Shown piece by piece: positions 1 to 9,044 of a stretch of 64,000 nucleotides of DNA. Position 1 is the first letter of the stretch; each line of letters begins with the position of its first letter. Made by a program: the position numbers and the translations under genes. A model generated the notes under the pieces. The model made no database searches and was not told where the DNA came from. It saw only the letters and a program-made list of their open reading frames with translations. Location: NCBI RefSeq assembly GCF_024746835.1, contig NZ_CP080531.1:4856001-4920000 (forward strand), in the 5' to 3' direction. Source of the stretch: Mesorhizobium sp. AR02. Its GTDB lineage: Bacteria; Pseudomonadota; Alphaproteobacteria; Rhizobiales; Rhizobiaceae.

Positions 1-139
1 TTGGTCCGAGTGATTCATTTTACGTCGAAACGGATCGTACGGCCATTCGAATAGACAAGCCTGGTGACAGCTCGATTTCCATCCGACCGCAAGCGGCACT
101 ATGATGGTCCACGGGTATTCACCTTTTGGGGCCCTTTCC

Positions 140-961
140 ATGCAGACGTCCGACAACCCGCCATTTCCAGCAGCCCTGCGCGTTTTCTCCGCTGGGGTCA
201 TCATCGTCCTGATCGTGGGCGCCGGCCTGTTTTTCGCGCCGGCGCTGGTCAAGCCGCGCTGGCCCTGGCCCGTCACGCCATTCAGTGCCCGTTTCCTCGG
301 CGGCTTCTACACCGCCGAAATGGCGGTGATGGCGGCGCTCTTGTTCTGGAATCGCTGGTCGCCCGGCAGGCTGGTGCTCGTCATGGCCTTCATCTTCACC
401 GTCATCGTGTCGGCGGTTTCGTTGATCAATCTCGGCTATTTCAACTTCGAACGAAAAGCGGCCTGGCTCTGGTTCCTGGTCTATCTAGCCTCGGCCGCGG
501 TATCTGGGCTGTTCCTGTGGTGGGCCAGGGCCCGTCCTTCGGCAAAAGGCGTGACCCTAAACCCCGCATGGCGCGGCTATATGTTGGCGGAAACGGCGAT
601 CCTTGGGCTCTACGGCGTCGGCATGTTGCTGTTTCCCCAGGTGGTTAGCAGCAACTGGCCATGGCCGGTCGATCCCTTCCACGGCCAGGTCTACAGCGCC
701 ATCTTCCTCGCCGGCGCCGGCGGCACATACCTCGTCTGGAGAAGTGCGCCGCGCGAGGAACTGCTGGTGCTCGGCCTGGCGCAATTTCTGGTCGGCCTGC
801 TTGCCATCCTTGGCCTGGTCATCACCGACGCAGCGGTGCACCGGATCGACTGGACGGCGACTAAAACATTGTGCTGGCTCGCCCTTTTCGGCTGGATCGC
901 CGTCAGCGGCATCTTCAAACTCTACGCCGCTTCCCGCCATTTCAGCTCGCAAACGGTATAA
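140..961 (+). CDS. Multi-pass membrane protein with an internal two-fold repeat
   Basis: About 273 residues of mostly hydrophobic helices separated by short basic or tryptophan-rich loops, so an inner-membrane protein. The two halves share a pattern: FFAPALVKPRWPWPVTPF near residue 30 and LFPQVVSSNWPWPVDPF near residue 175, each followed by a helix starting a few residues later. This points to an internal duplication. I prefer the ATG at 140 over the in-frame ATG at 101 because the reading MQTSDNPPFP leads straight into the first membrane segment. No enzyme motif is visible and I do not recognise the family. It stands alone upstream of the acetyltransferase gene. Confidence 0.75.
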   Translation: MQTSDNPPFPAALRVFSAGVIIVLIVGAGLFFAPALVKPRWPWPVTPFSARFLGGFYTAEMAVMAALLFWNRWSPGRLVLVMAFIFTVIVSAVSLINLGYFNFERKAAWLWFLVYLASAAVSGLFLWWARARPSAKGVTLNPAWRGYMLAETAILGLYGVGMLLFPQVVSSNWPWPVDPFHGQVYSAIFLAGAGGTYLVWRSAPREELLVLGLAQFLVGLLAILGLVITDAAVHRIDWTATKTLCWLALFGWIAVSGIFKLYAASRHFSSQTV

Positions 962-1038
962 TAAGGTGCAGAGACGGCTGGATTTTCAGGTGACGTCCGG
1001 TGCATCGTGCCGAGCCGATTGCCTTCGCCGGGAACGCC

Positions 1039-1557
1039 ATGACCAGCACGACCTCCGCTGAGAAAATCCAGCCGCAGCTCCGCGCCGTAAGGCCGAGCGA
1101 TGCGGAGGCGCTTTGCGCCATCTTCAACATGCCGGGCTTCCGCTGGGGTACGCTCAGGATGCCTTTCGAGATGGTGGAGCAGGTGGAGCGGCGCATCGCC
1201 AAGTCCGGCCAGGAAACCACCTGGATCGTTGCCGAGTTGGACGGCAAGGTCGTCGGCCATGGCAACCTTGTTGTGCAGGGCTCGCCGCGCCGTTCGCATA
1301 TCGGCGAGATCAATATCGGCCTTGACGATGCCTTTGTCGGCAAGGGCATCGGCTCTGCCATACTTGGCGCGCTGCTTGACGTGGCCGACAACTGGCGCGC
1401 CCTGAAGCGGGTCGAATTGACCGTCTATGCCGACAACGAACCGGCGGTCCGTCTCTACACAAGCCACGGCTTCGAGGTCGAAGGCCGGCATGTTAAGGCC
1501 GGTTTTACCGACGGGCAGTACCACGACCTCCTGAGCATGGCCCGGCTGCGGTTCTGA
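1039..1557 (+). CDS. GNAT-family N-acetyltransferase (YhhY-like)
   Basis: A single-domain acetyl-CoA-dependent N-acetyltransferase of about 172 residues. The acetyl-CoA-binding motif A appears as GKGIGSAILGALLDVA, followed by the typical motif B stretch NEPAVRLYTSHGFEVEGRH. The N-terminal part (FNMPGFRWGTLRMPF) resembles the YhhY/amino-acid acetyltransferase subgroup, but the substrate cannot be read from the sequence. The ATG at 1039 is preferred; the GTG at 1000 would add 13 residues that do not belong to the fold. It is followed 50 bp later by an unassigned gene on the same strand. Confidence 0.85.
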   Translation: MTSTTSAEKIQPQLRAVRPSDAEALCAIFNMPGFRWGTLRMPFEMVEQVERRIAKSGQETTWIVAELDGKVVGHGNLVVQGSPRRSHIGEINIGLDDAFVGKGIGSAILGALLDVADNWRALKRVELTVYADNEPAVRLYTSHGFEVEGRHVKAGFTDGQYHDLLSMARLRF

Positions 1558-1607
1558 GATCCGCTGTCTCCCTTGGCGTTTGCACCGCAAGCGGCTAGAC
1601 GGGACCA

Positions 1608-2993
1608 ATGACCGCCGTCTTTGACCCAACCCCTACGCCTCCGGCAGAAATTCTGGCTGTGCTGTCGCGGCTCTGCCCGGAAGTCGTGCGTGACATCGAG
1701 CAGAACTGGAATGCACCGGTTTCCGATTACGCCCGCCATCTGTGGCGGCCGGTGGCAAGGCCTGCATCGGGCCCGGCGATCGCTGCCCGCTCGGTCCTGC
1801 GCGAAGTCCTGCAGCAGCGCCTCGGTATGATCATGCTGCCTGAGGAGATCGGCAAGGCGCTCGACGAGTTCGAGCACAGACCGGTGATTCAGTCCGGCCT
1901 GCACTGCCTGCTTCTTATGGACCGGATCACCTTCGATGCCCTCCTGCTTGCCTGGCTCGGCGCGGTCGAAATCGGGCTGTCGGCCTTCTTCTGCTTCATG
2001 GGAACGACGATGACCATGGAGACCATCGGCCGGGAGGGGCCGGGATGGCTCGATGTCGGCGACGACAAGGTCAATCTGTTTGGCATGGGCCGCCACAAAC
2101 TGTGCCGCAAAAGCGCCTGTGCGGCCGGTCCCGTCTCCCTCAACAAGCGCGCACTCGAAGCGGTGGGCGATGAAACGGATGCCAGCCGCTGGCTGGGCAC
2201 GTTGCTTTCCAGCCAGGACAAGGTGTTTGGAACCGCCGCCGATGCGCTGACAGCCCTCAACGAGGATCTGGTCGCCGATTGGGATCGTTCCGGCATGGCC
2301 CTGCCGGTTTTCATCGACGATCGGCTCGCCGCTTCTGCCATGGCGCGGCATCTAGAAGATGATGGCAGCCTTCTTTCCAGGCTGCTCATTGAGCCTGCAA
2401 GGCGCCAGCGTCTCGAACGTGCCTTGCAAGAGGCCGCATCGGGCCCATTTGGCAGATTCCTACCCAATACCACCGCCTATTTCTGGGGCATCCGCGAGGA
2501 GCGCGTGCGCAAGCTCGTCCTCGAGAACGGACACCTGATCGAGCTTGACAGGCCGCATGGCCTTTCCATCCCGTTCGAGCGGCAGCATCTCAAGCAGGCG
2601 CTGCTGGACGGCCTGCTGCTGCCGAACCTGTTCCTGACGTTCCTCGTCCTAGCCATATTGCCGCGGGTGCGGGTTGTGGGCGGCCTGAGACAGATTGGCT
2701 ATGTTGCGCTTTTCCATCAGACCCTGCTGGCTGCGCTAGACGAAAACGTGCCGGAGGAGCGCGATCTGGCTGCGGAGCTGCAGGTTCGGGAAAATGCCTG
2801 GGGCATGCGGGTCATCGATGAAAAGATCTCCGTCCGCGAGCAGCTTGCCGGCCTGCCGGAAGGGGCGCTCTTCCCCGACCTGCTGCGGCAATACCGTTTG
2901 CGGACTTTTGCAGAGACGACCGACGACCTGAAGCTGGTTCGCGAAAACGCCCGATGGCGCAAGATCGGCCACGCAGGGACCAAGGCGACCTGA
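1608..2993 (+). CDS. Uncharacterised 461-aa protein
   Basis: A full-length open frame with codon use like its neighbours, so probably a real gene, but I do not recognise the family. There is no signal peptide. One hydrophobic stretch near residues 335-375 (NLFLTFLVLAILPRVRVVGG and following) could be a membrane-associated helix pair or a buried core. A cysteine pair occurs in KLCRKSACAAG near residue 170. The start ATG at 1608 follows the acetyltransferase by 50 bp, so co-transcription is possible. The next gene is convergent, on the minus strand. No catalytic motif was identified. Confidence 0.6.
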   Translation: MTAVFDPTPTPPAEILAVLSRLCPEVVRDIEQNWNAPVSDYARHLWRPVARPASGPAIAARSVLREVLQQRLGMIMLPEEIGKALDEFEHRPVIQSGLHCLLLMDRITFDALLLAWLGAVEIGLSAFFCFMGTTMTMETIGREGPGWLDVGDDKVNLFGMGRHKLCRKSACAAGPVSLNKRALEAVGDETDASRWLGTLLSSQDKVFGTAADALTALNEDLVADWDRSGMALPVFIDDRLAASAMARHLEDDGSLLSRLLIEPARRQRLERALQEAASGPFGRFLPNTTAYFWGIREERVRKLVLENGHLIELDRPHGLSIPFERQHLKQALLDGLLLPNLFLTFLVLAILPRVRVVGGLRQIGYVALFHQTLLAALDENVPEERDLAAELQVRENAWGMRVIDEKISVREQLAGLPEGALFPDLLRQYRLRTFAETTDDLKLVRENARWRKIGHAGTKAT

Positions 2994-3045
2994 ACCTCAC
3001 TTCAGGCCTAGTTGATTTTCGTGCGCAGCCGCATGGCCTCACCTG

Positions 3046-4818
3046 TCATTGCACGATAGCGGCCTTGCGGAGGCCGTCGACCATGAGTTCGAAATCGGCA
3101 GGGTTCTTGTAAGGCAAGACTTTGCGACGGTATTCCAGCGAATAGTCGGGATTGACGCGAAGCACCTCCTGCCATGCCGTGCGGGCCTCCTCTAAACGGC
3201 CCAGATGGCCGTAGCTGGCGGCCAGAAGCGCGCGCGAGACGTCGGTGATAGCATTGCGAGCCAGCCGTTGCAGCAAGAGGTCAACGGCCTCGTCGTACCT
3301 TCCCAGTTGAAACAACGCCAAAGCCTGGAAGTGCAGAAGCACATCTGGAAAATATGGGTTCAAGGTCTTTCCCCGGGCGAAACTCTCGAGGGCCTCCTCA
3401 GGTCTGCCTGAATAGTACAGCGTTTCGCCGCGGCAGACATGCGCTTCGGCGAAGTTCGGATTGAGGACCAGTGCGCGCTCGACCTCTTCGATGGCCTCAT
3501 CGTGCCGTCGTGTGTACAGCTTGGCTATCGCCAACGCCCAGTGCGCCCAGGGATCGTTGTCATCGAGCGTTACCGCTCGCGTTGCGGCCTCTTCGGCTTG
3601 CGCCATCGATTCCGGCGGTGACGCACCCCACCTATTCAGGTAATCGATGCCGTGCGTGAGGGCAAGGAAAGCGTAGGCAGAGGCAAAGTTCGGGTCCAGT
3701 TCGGTGGCACGTTGCAAGAGCTCGCGGGCCGCGACGTTCGTGTCCTTCGTCAGCCGGTGCCACAGCTCCCGGCCCCGCAGGAAACAGTCATACGCCTCCG
3801 TGTTGCGCGGGTGCTCCGGCGCCAGCCGCAGACGGGCGCCATCAGTCAGGTTGAGCGCCAGCGCACCAACGATCTGCTGCGTCACGTCGTCCTGCACGGC
3901 GAATATGTCGGTCAGGTCGCGATCGAACCGCTCCGCCCAAAGATGGCCGCCCGTGGTTGCATCGATGAGCTGCGCGGTGATCCGCACCCTGTTCCCCGAC
4001 TTGCGTACGCTGCCCTCGAGTACATGCCGCACGCCGAGCTTCGTGCCCACCTCCTGCACATGGACGTTCTGGCCCTTGAAGGTGAACGACGAATTGCGTG
4101 CGATGACGAAGAGCTGCGACAGTTTGGACAGCGCCGTGATGATGTCTTCGGAGATGCCGTCGGCGAAGTAGTCCTGCTCGGCGTCACCGCTCATGTTGGC
4201 GAACGGCAGGACGGCGATCGACAGCTTCGGCGGCGCCGCCGCAGCCGGCCGGCTCGTCGCGGTTTCCGAGGTCGCGGCCGGCTTGGTCCCGACGCTGCCG
4301 ACTTGCAGCGAATAGACCCGGATCGGCTCGGCGATGTTCTTGAGCTGCGTGCTGCCGAGATCGCTGACCGAGAGGTCGAGCCTCGCCTTGACCTGGCGAT
4401 AGGCATCCTCGGACAGGCAGATGGCGCCGGGCGCCGCTACGCCCTCCAGACGCGAGGCGATATTGACGCCGTCGCCCATCAGGTCGCCGTCGCTTTCTTC
4501 GACCACATCCCCCAGATGGATGCCGATCCTGAACTCGATGCGGCGGTCCTGCGGCACGCCGGCATTGCGCTCAACCATACCATTCTGAACCTCAATGGCG
4601 CAGCGCACCGCATCCACCACACTGCGGAACTCAACCAGCGCCCCATCCCCGGTGCGCTTGATCACACGCCCGTTGTGCACTGCGATGATTGGATCGATCA
4701 GGTCGCTGCGCAGTGCCCGCAACCTCGCCAAAGTACGATCTTCGTCCGCGCTTGCGAGCCGGCTGTATCCAACCACATCTGCAGCCAGGATTGCCGCCAG
4801 CTTACGATTCTCGCTCAA
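3046..4818 (-). CDS. Class III adenylate/guanylate cyclase with TolB-like and TPR domains
   Basis: The 590-residue protein has three parts. Residues 1-170 form a class III nucleotide cyclase homology domain, with the first metal-binding Asp in LAADVVGYSRL and the second in KRTGDGALVEF. Residues 200-320 match the TolB/FlgO-like region often linked to such cyclases (LSIAVLPFANMSGDAEQDYF; VLEGSVRKSGNRVRITAQLI). The rest is a TPR array (ASAYAFLALTHG, DPWAHWALAIAKLY, FAEAHVCRGETLYYSGRPEE). Such proteins in rhizobia are cytosolic and make cAMP or cGMP. The start is a TTG at 4818 behind a GAGGAG Shine-Dalgarno-like sequence, reading LSENRKLAAIL. It is divergent from the next cyclase gene with about 213 bp between. 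A remnant of a paralogous start lies at 14.3-14.5 kb. Confidence 0.88.
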   Translation of the reverse strand: MSENRKLAAILAADVVGYSRLASADEDRTLARLRALRSDLIDPIIAVHNGRVIKRTGDGALVEFRSVVDAVRCAIEVQNGMVERNAGVPQDRRIEFRIGIHLGDVVEESDGDLMGDGVNIASRLEGVAAPGAICLSEDAYRQVKARLDLSVSDLGSTQLKNIAEPIRVYSLQVGSVGTKPAATSETATSRPAAAAPPKLSIAVLPFANMSGDAEQDYFADGISEDIITALSKLSQLFVIARNSSFTFKGQNVHVQEVGTKLGVRHVLEGSVRKSGNRVRITAQLIDATTGGHLWAERFDRDLTDIFAVQDDVTQQIVGALALNLTDGARLRLAPEHPRNTEAYDCFLRGRELWHRLTKDTNVAARELLQRATELDPNFASAYAFLALTHGIDYLNRWGASPPESMAQAEEAATRAVTLDDNDPWAHWALAIAKLYTRRHDEAIEEVERALVLNPNFAEAHVCRGETLYYSGRPEEALESFARGKTLNPYFPDVLLHFQALALFQLGRYDEAVDLLLQRLARNAITDVSRALLAASYGHLGRLEEARTAWQEVLRVNPDYSLEYRRKVLPYKNPADFELMVDGLRKAAIVQ

Positions 4819-5031
4819 GGGTCCGTCTCCTCATCCCCACGATAGCAGGAAGACGGCGGCAAGAGGGAACTTTCGCAAACGACGCCACGCACCGCCGGCA
4901 TCGGCAGCGCTCCGCCACAGGACCACACCGCGCTTGCCGGTCGACGGCTATCGGTTCATCCTTGCAAATACCCTGGCCGTGAAGTGCGTGGCGAGATCGC
5001 GCCGACACGGCCCCTAGTGAGGTCTTGTCCT

Positions 5032-8000
5032 ATGGACTGCTCGGGCTGCGGTTTCGAGGTTGATGGCGGCTTCGCTTTCTGTCCGAGGTGTGGCAGGCGC
5101 CAGCCCGTGCCATGCGCCAGTTGCGGCTACCTCTGCGCACCGGATTTCGAGTTCTGTCCAAAGTGTGGGGCAAGCGTCGGTGCGCCCGCAAAAGCCGTCG
5201 AACGGCCTGCTCCGACAGCAAGTCGGACCATTGTGCCGCCTTCTCGAACTCCGTCGCTGCTTGCGAACATCGAAAGCGAAGATGGGCTGCATCCCGTCTC
5301 TGACGCCGATCGCCGGACGGTAACGGTCCTGTTCGCCGACCTTTGCGGCTTCACGACACTCAGCGAGCAGCTCGACCCCGAGGTCATGCAAGCGCTGCAG
5401 AACGAACTGTTCAAGGAATTGACGGCGGCTGTGCGAAACTTTGGTGGTTTCGTCGACAAATTCATCGGCGATGCACTGCTCGCTTTGTTCGGTGCGCCGG
5501 TCGCGCATGAGGACGATCCGGAACGTGCGCTTCGCGCCGCTCTCGACATGATCGCCCGGACGGCGCGGCTCGGCGAAAGTGCCCCCCACTCCGGCACGCC
5601 TCTGCTGCTCCACATCGGCATAAACACCGGTCCAGTCGTCACTGGCGGATTGGGCATCGGCACCGCCAAATCCTATTCGGTGACCGGCGACACGGTGAAT
5701 ACGGCGCAGCGCCTGCAATCGCTGGCCGCACCGGGTGAGGTGCTGGTAGGCGAGCTCACGCACAGGCTGACCCGGCATGCCTTCTCTTACGAACCGCTGG
5801 GCGATGTCGTGCTTCGCGGCAAGGCTGGCAGTGTGCTCGTCCATCGACTGGATGCACCGCTTGCGGCGCCGCGTGCAGCGCGTGGGCTCGAGGCGCTCGG
5901 CCTCAGCGCGCCGATAATAGGTCGTGGTGCGGAGCTCCATAGAATGCTGGAGAGCCTTGACCAGGCGTGCGGCGGCTCTGCCCAGCTTGTCCGCCTCGTC
6001 GGAGAAGCCGGTATCGGGAAATCGCGGCTTGTGAAGGAGTTCGTCGCCCGCGTCGGCGACGAGGATCGTTTTCGCAACGTCGCCGTGCGGCAGGCCACCT
6101 GCTCACCGCTTGGCGAACAATCATTTGGCGCCTTGGGCGCAGTGGTGCGCAGCGCTGCCGGGATGATGCAAAACGACAATGGAGACGAAATGCGGGGGAA
6201 GCTCGCAGGCTTGCTTACCGATCTCGGCCTGCAGGGCGAGGAGGCGAAGCGGCTGATGCCTTTGCTCTACCATGTGCTTGGCCTTGGCGACCCCGATGCC
6301 ACCTTGCAGCATGTCGAGCCCGAGCAGTTGCGGCGGCAAATTCTCTACGCGGTTCGCACAATCATCGAACGGCGGCTTGCGTTGTCGCCGCTGTTGATTG
6401 TCGTCGAAGACCTGCACTGGGCCGACGCCGTGTCGCTCGAGGCACTACGTTTCGTGATGGACAGGTTGGAACGCAGGCGGTTGATGTTGCTGGTCACGCA
6501 TCGTCCGGCGCCGGACAACGACCAACTCGACTCAAGTCGGGTCAGCCACACGGCGCTCAGGCTTTCGCCGCTCAACGGCGATGACGGACGCAGCCTGCTG
6601 GCGGCGCTTTTCGGCGAGAACTGGGTAAACACCGCAGGCGGGCTTGTCGACCAGATCCTCGAGCGCGCGGGTGGCAACCCGCTTTTTGTCGAGGAGATCG
6701 TTCGCGGCCTTATCGATCGCGGGCTACTGGTGCGCGAGGGCCAGCGATGGCGCACCATGGCAGGCGAAGTCGCAACTGGCATTCCCGCCACCATCCAGGC
6801 GATGTTGCTTGCTCGCGTCGACCGACTGCCCCAGGAGGTGCGCCGGTTGGCCCAGGAAGCCGCGGTAATCGGCCCGCGCTTCGATGCCACACTTCTGAAA
6901 TCCGTGACGGCCGACCCAAGCCGGCTGGAAGCCGGCTGCGAACTGCTTTGCGATGCGGAAATCATCGAGGAAGTTGCCGGATCAGGCTCGGTCTCGTCGC
7001 AAAGCTACCGCTTCACGCAAACATTGCTGCAGGACGTGATCTACCAGAATCTGCTCCTGCAACGCCGGACCGACATCCACGGGCGGGTCGGTGCTGCCTT
7101 GGAGCAACTATACGGCGACAAGCCGGAACGGCTCGAGGATTTGACCGTGCTCGGTCATCATTTCGCACTGAGTGCCGAGCGGGAGAGAGGCGCACATCAC
7201 CTCCAGGCGGCGGGCGATCGCGCTCGCATGATATACGCCAATGACGACGCCCTTCGTCTCTACGAGCGAGCGCTGACTGCGTTGGGCGCGATCGGGCAAA
7301 CACCGCTCAAACTGGCAATTGCAGAGCGCATTGCCGATTTGAGCGGCCCGGCAGGCCGCCGCGAGATCGCGCACCACCACTACGAGACGGTGTTGCTGGC
7401 ATACCGCGACTCAGCCGATCGTGTCGCTTCGGCGCGGGTTTTGCGTAAGATCGGTCGGCTGCTCTGGGACGTCGGCAAGCGGGACAACGCAGAATCCCGC
7501 TACGCCGAAGCGGCAGCGCTCCTCGAGGGAGCGGATGCCCCGGTCGAGCAGGCGCATCTCTGGCAAGAACGTGGCCGGCAGGCGTTCCGCAGCGGAGATC
7601 ACGCTCTCGCGGCAAAATGGGCAGACGCGGCGCTGGATTGCGTAGCCACTCTGACAAGGGAACACGTCTCGGAGGTAGGGCGTGATGCCACTCTTGTGAC
7701 AGCCGAGGCACTCAATACCAAGGCTGTCGCGCTGGCTCGCCTCGGGCGAAACCACGAGGCCGTGGGTCAGGTTGAGCGCAGCATCGAATTGGCCGAAGCC
7801 GCCGGTCTGCTGGGCGCGGCCTGCCGTGGCTACACCAATCTCGGCGTGCTTTACACGACCATCGATCCGGCACGGGCGATCGAAGTCTGTCGGCGCGGTC
7901 TCGACGTGGCGCGCCGTATCGGTGATTTGGGCTTCCAGGCGCGCCTGCTGGCCAATCTGGCGGTCGCTTGCTGTACTTTCACGGATCGCTGTCCGACAGA

Positions 8001-8331
8001 GGGCGTGCCTGCCGCAGAAAAGGCCATTGAGATCGATCGGGCACTCGACCAGCGCGAGCACCTGCCGGTGCCGTTGATCGTACTTGGGCAGATCCACCAG
8101 TGCAACGGCCGCCCGGAACTGGCGGTTGGCTTGTTCCACGAAGCACTGGATGTCGCCTGCGAAACGGGCGAGCCCCAACTGCTGTTTCCGTGCTATAATG
8201 GTCTTGCAACGCTTAATCTCGATCTCGACAATCTGGCCGAGGCCGAACGCTACTTTTCCCTGGCGCAGGATATATGCGCCCAGCACGGGCTCGACCCGGA
8301 AGCGCTTGTGGTGCTGCCTTTTCTCGACTAG
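5032..8331 (+). CDS. Zinc-ribbon class III cyclase fused to AAA ATPase and TPR domain
   Basis: A signalling protein of about 1,099 residues. It begins with two double-Cys zinc ribbons (CSGCG..CPRCG and CASCG..CPKCG, residues 3-46). A class III cyclase domain follows at roughly 95-280, with metal Asp in FADLCGFT and FIGDALLALFG. Next is an AAA/STAND-type ATPase with Walker A GEAGIGKSRLV near 325 and Walker B LLIVVEDLHWAD near 460. The C-terminal half is TPR-like repeats. Related proteins are usually annotated as adenylate cyclase or as a predicted transcriptional ATPase; the ligand sensed is unknown. The ATG at 5032 is preferred because a GAGG lies 9 bases upstream and the ribbon starts at residue 3; a GTG at 4984 is an alternative. 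It is probably transcribed with the redoxin gene 19 bp downstream. Confidence 0.88.
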   Translation: MDCSGCGFEVDGGFAFCPRCGRRQPVPCASCGYLCAPDFEFCPKCGASVGAPAKAVERPAPTASRTIVPPSRTPSLLANIESEDGLHPVSDADRRTVTVLFADLCGFTTLSEQLDPEVMQALQNELFKELTAAVRNFGGFVDKFIGDALLALFGAPVAHEDDPERALRAALDMIARTARLGESAPHSGTPLLLHIGINTGPVVTGGLGIGTAKSYSVTGDTVNTAQRLQSLAAPGEVLVGELTHRLTRHAFSYEPLGDVVLRGKAGSVLVHRLDAPLAAPRAARGLEALGLSAPIIGRGAELHRMLESLDQACGGSAQLVRLVGEAGIGKSRLVKEFVARVGDEDRFRNVAVRQATCSPLGEQSFGALGAVVRSAAGMMQNDNGDEMRGKLAGLLTDLGLQGEEAKRLMPLLYHVLGLGDPDATLQHVEPEQLRRQILYAVRTIIERRLALSPLLIVVEDLHWADAVSLEALRFVMDRLERRRLMLLVTHRPAPDNDQLDSSRVSHTALRLSPLNGDDGRSLLAALFGENWVNTAGGLVDQILERAGGNPLFVEEIVRGLIDRGLLVREGQRWRTMAGEVATGIPATIQAMLLARVDRLPQEVRRLAQEAAVIGPRFDATLLKSVTADPSRLEAGCELLCDAEIIEEVAGSGSVSSQSYRFTQTLLQDVIYQNLLLQRRTDIHGRVGAALEQLYGDKPERLEDLTVLGHHFALSAERERGAHHLQAAGDRARMIYANDDALRLYERALTALGAIGQTPLKLAIAERIADLSGPAGRREIAHHHYETVLLAYRDSADRVASARVLRKIGRLLWDVGKRDNAESRYAEAAALLEGADAPVEQAHLWQERGRQAFRSGDHALAAKWADAALDCVATLTREHVSEVGRDATLVTAEALNTKAVALARLGRNHEAVGQVERSIELAEAAGLLGAACRGYTNLGVLYTTIDPARAIEVCRRGLDVARRIGDLGFQARLLANLAVACCTFTDRCPTEGVPAAEKAIEIDRALDQREHLPVPLIVLGQIHQCNGRPELAVGLFHEALDVACETGEPQLLFPCYNGLATLNLDLDNLAEAERYFSLAQDICAQHGLDPEALVVLPFLD

Positions 8332-8350
8332 CCGGGCGGGAGGTTGGACA

Positions 8351-9031
8351 ATGTCTGCGCCTAGTGACTTGGTACCGCTTCAACCGGGCGACCGTGCGCC
8401 GAACGTGATACTCGACGCCATTACCCAAGAAGGCAAGATCGCGCTTGACGACTTTCGCGGGCAAAAACCGGTGCTGGTCGGCCTGTTTCGAGGCCTGCAT
8501 TGCGCGTTTTGCCGGCGCCATATCGCCGCCCAGGCGCGGCTTGATCCGGAGCTGCGCGAAAAGGGTGTGGAGAGCCTGACGGTGGTCAACACGCCGATCG
8601 AACGGGCGCGCCTCTATTTCCGCTACCACCCGATGCCGAATCTGCTTGCGGCCTCCGACCCCGAACGTGCTTCACATCGTGCTTTTGGACTGCCCAATCT
8701 CGAATTTACCGAAAACGAGACGAACTGGCCGTACAAGGTCGCGATGGCAGCGGCAAAGGGCTTGCGGGTCGACATACCAGGCGTGCTGCCCGGCCCAATG
8801 GATCCTTTTGCGGCCGGTGAAATTCTCGAGAAGAAGGACCCCTACGAACTGACCGAAGCCGACGAGCAGATGATGGCAACGGGACACGGACAACTGGTCG
8901 GTCAGTTCCTGCTGGACCGGCAGGGGATCGTACGCTGGAGCTTCACGGAGGTTCCAGAGGGCGGGCGATACATGTTTGGGGCGCCAAACCCACGGGAGCT
9001 GATGTCGGCCGTGTCGCAAGTCGCCCAATAG
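8351..9031 (+). CDS. Redoxin/AhpC-TSA-family thiol peroxidase-like protein
   Basis: A thioredoxin-fold protein of 226 residues without signal peptide. The N-terminus reads LQPGDRAPNVILDAI, typical of AhpC/TSA proteins, and the likely redox site is the CxxC in GLHCAFCRRHI, at the position of the peroxidatic region. The middle (residues 90-190) is longer than in small redoxins. The C-terminus carries LVGQFLLDRQGIVRWSF, the usual strand-turn-strand of this fold. The ATG at 8351 has a GGGAGG just upstream. It lies 19 bp after the zinc-ribbon cyclase gene on the same strand, so redox control or shared expression with that signalling protein is possible, but this is inference. It converges on the next gene, only 13 bp away. 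Confidence 0.8.
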   Translation: MSAPSDLVPLQPGDRAPNVILDAITQEGKIALDDFRGQKPVLVGLFRGLHCAFCRRHIAAQARLDPELREKGVESLTVVNTPIERARLYFRYHPMPNLLAASDPERASHRAFGLPNLEFTENETNWPYKVAMAAAKGLRVDIPGVLPGPMDPFAAGEILEKKDPYELTEADEQMMATGHGQLVGQFLLDRQGIVRWSFTEVPEGGRYMFGAPNPRELMSAVSQVAQ

Positions 9032-9044
9032 ACAAGTTCACCGT

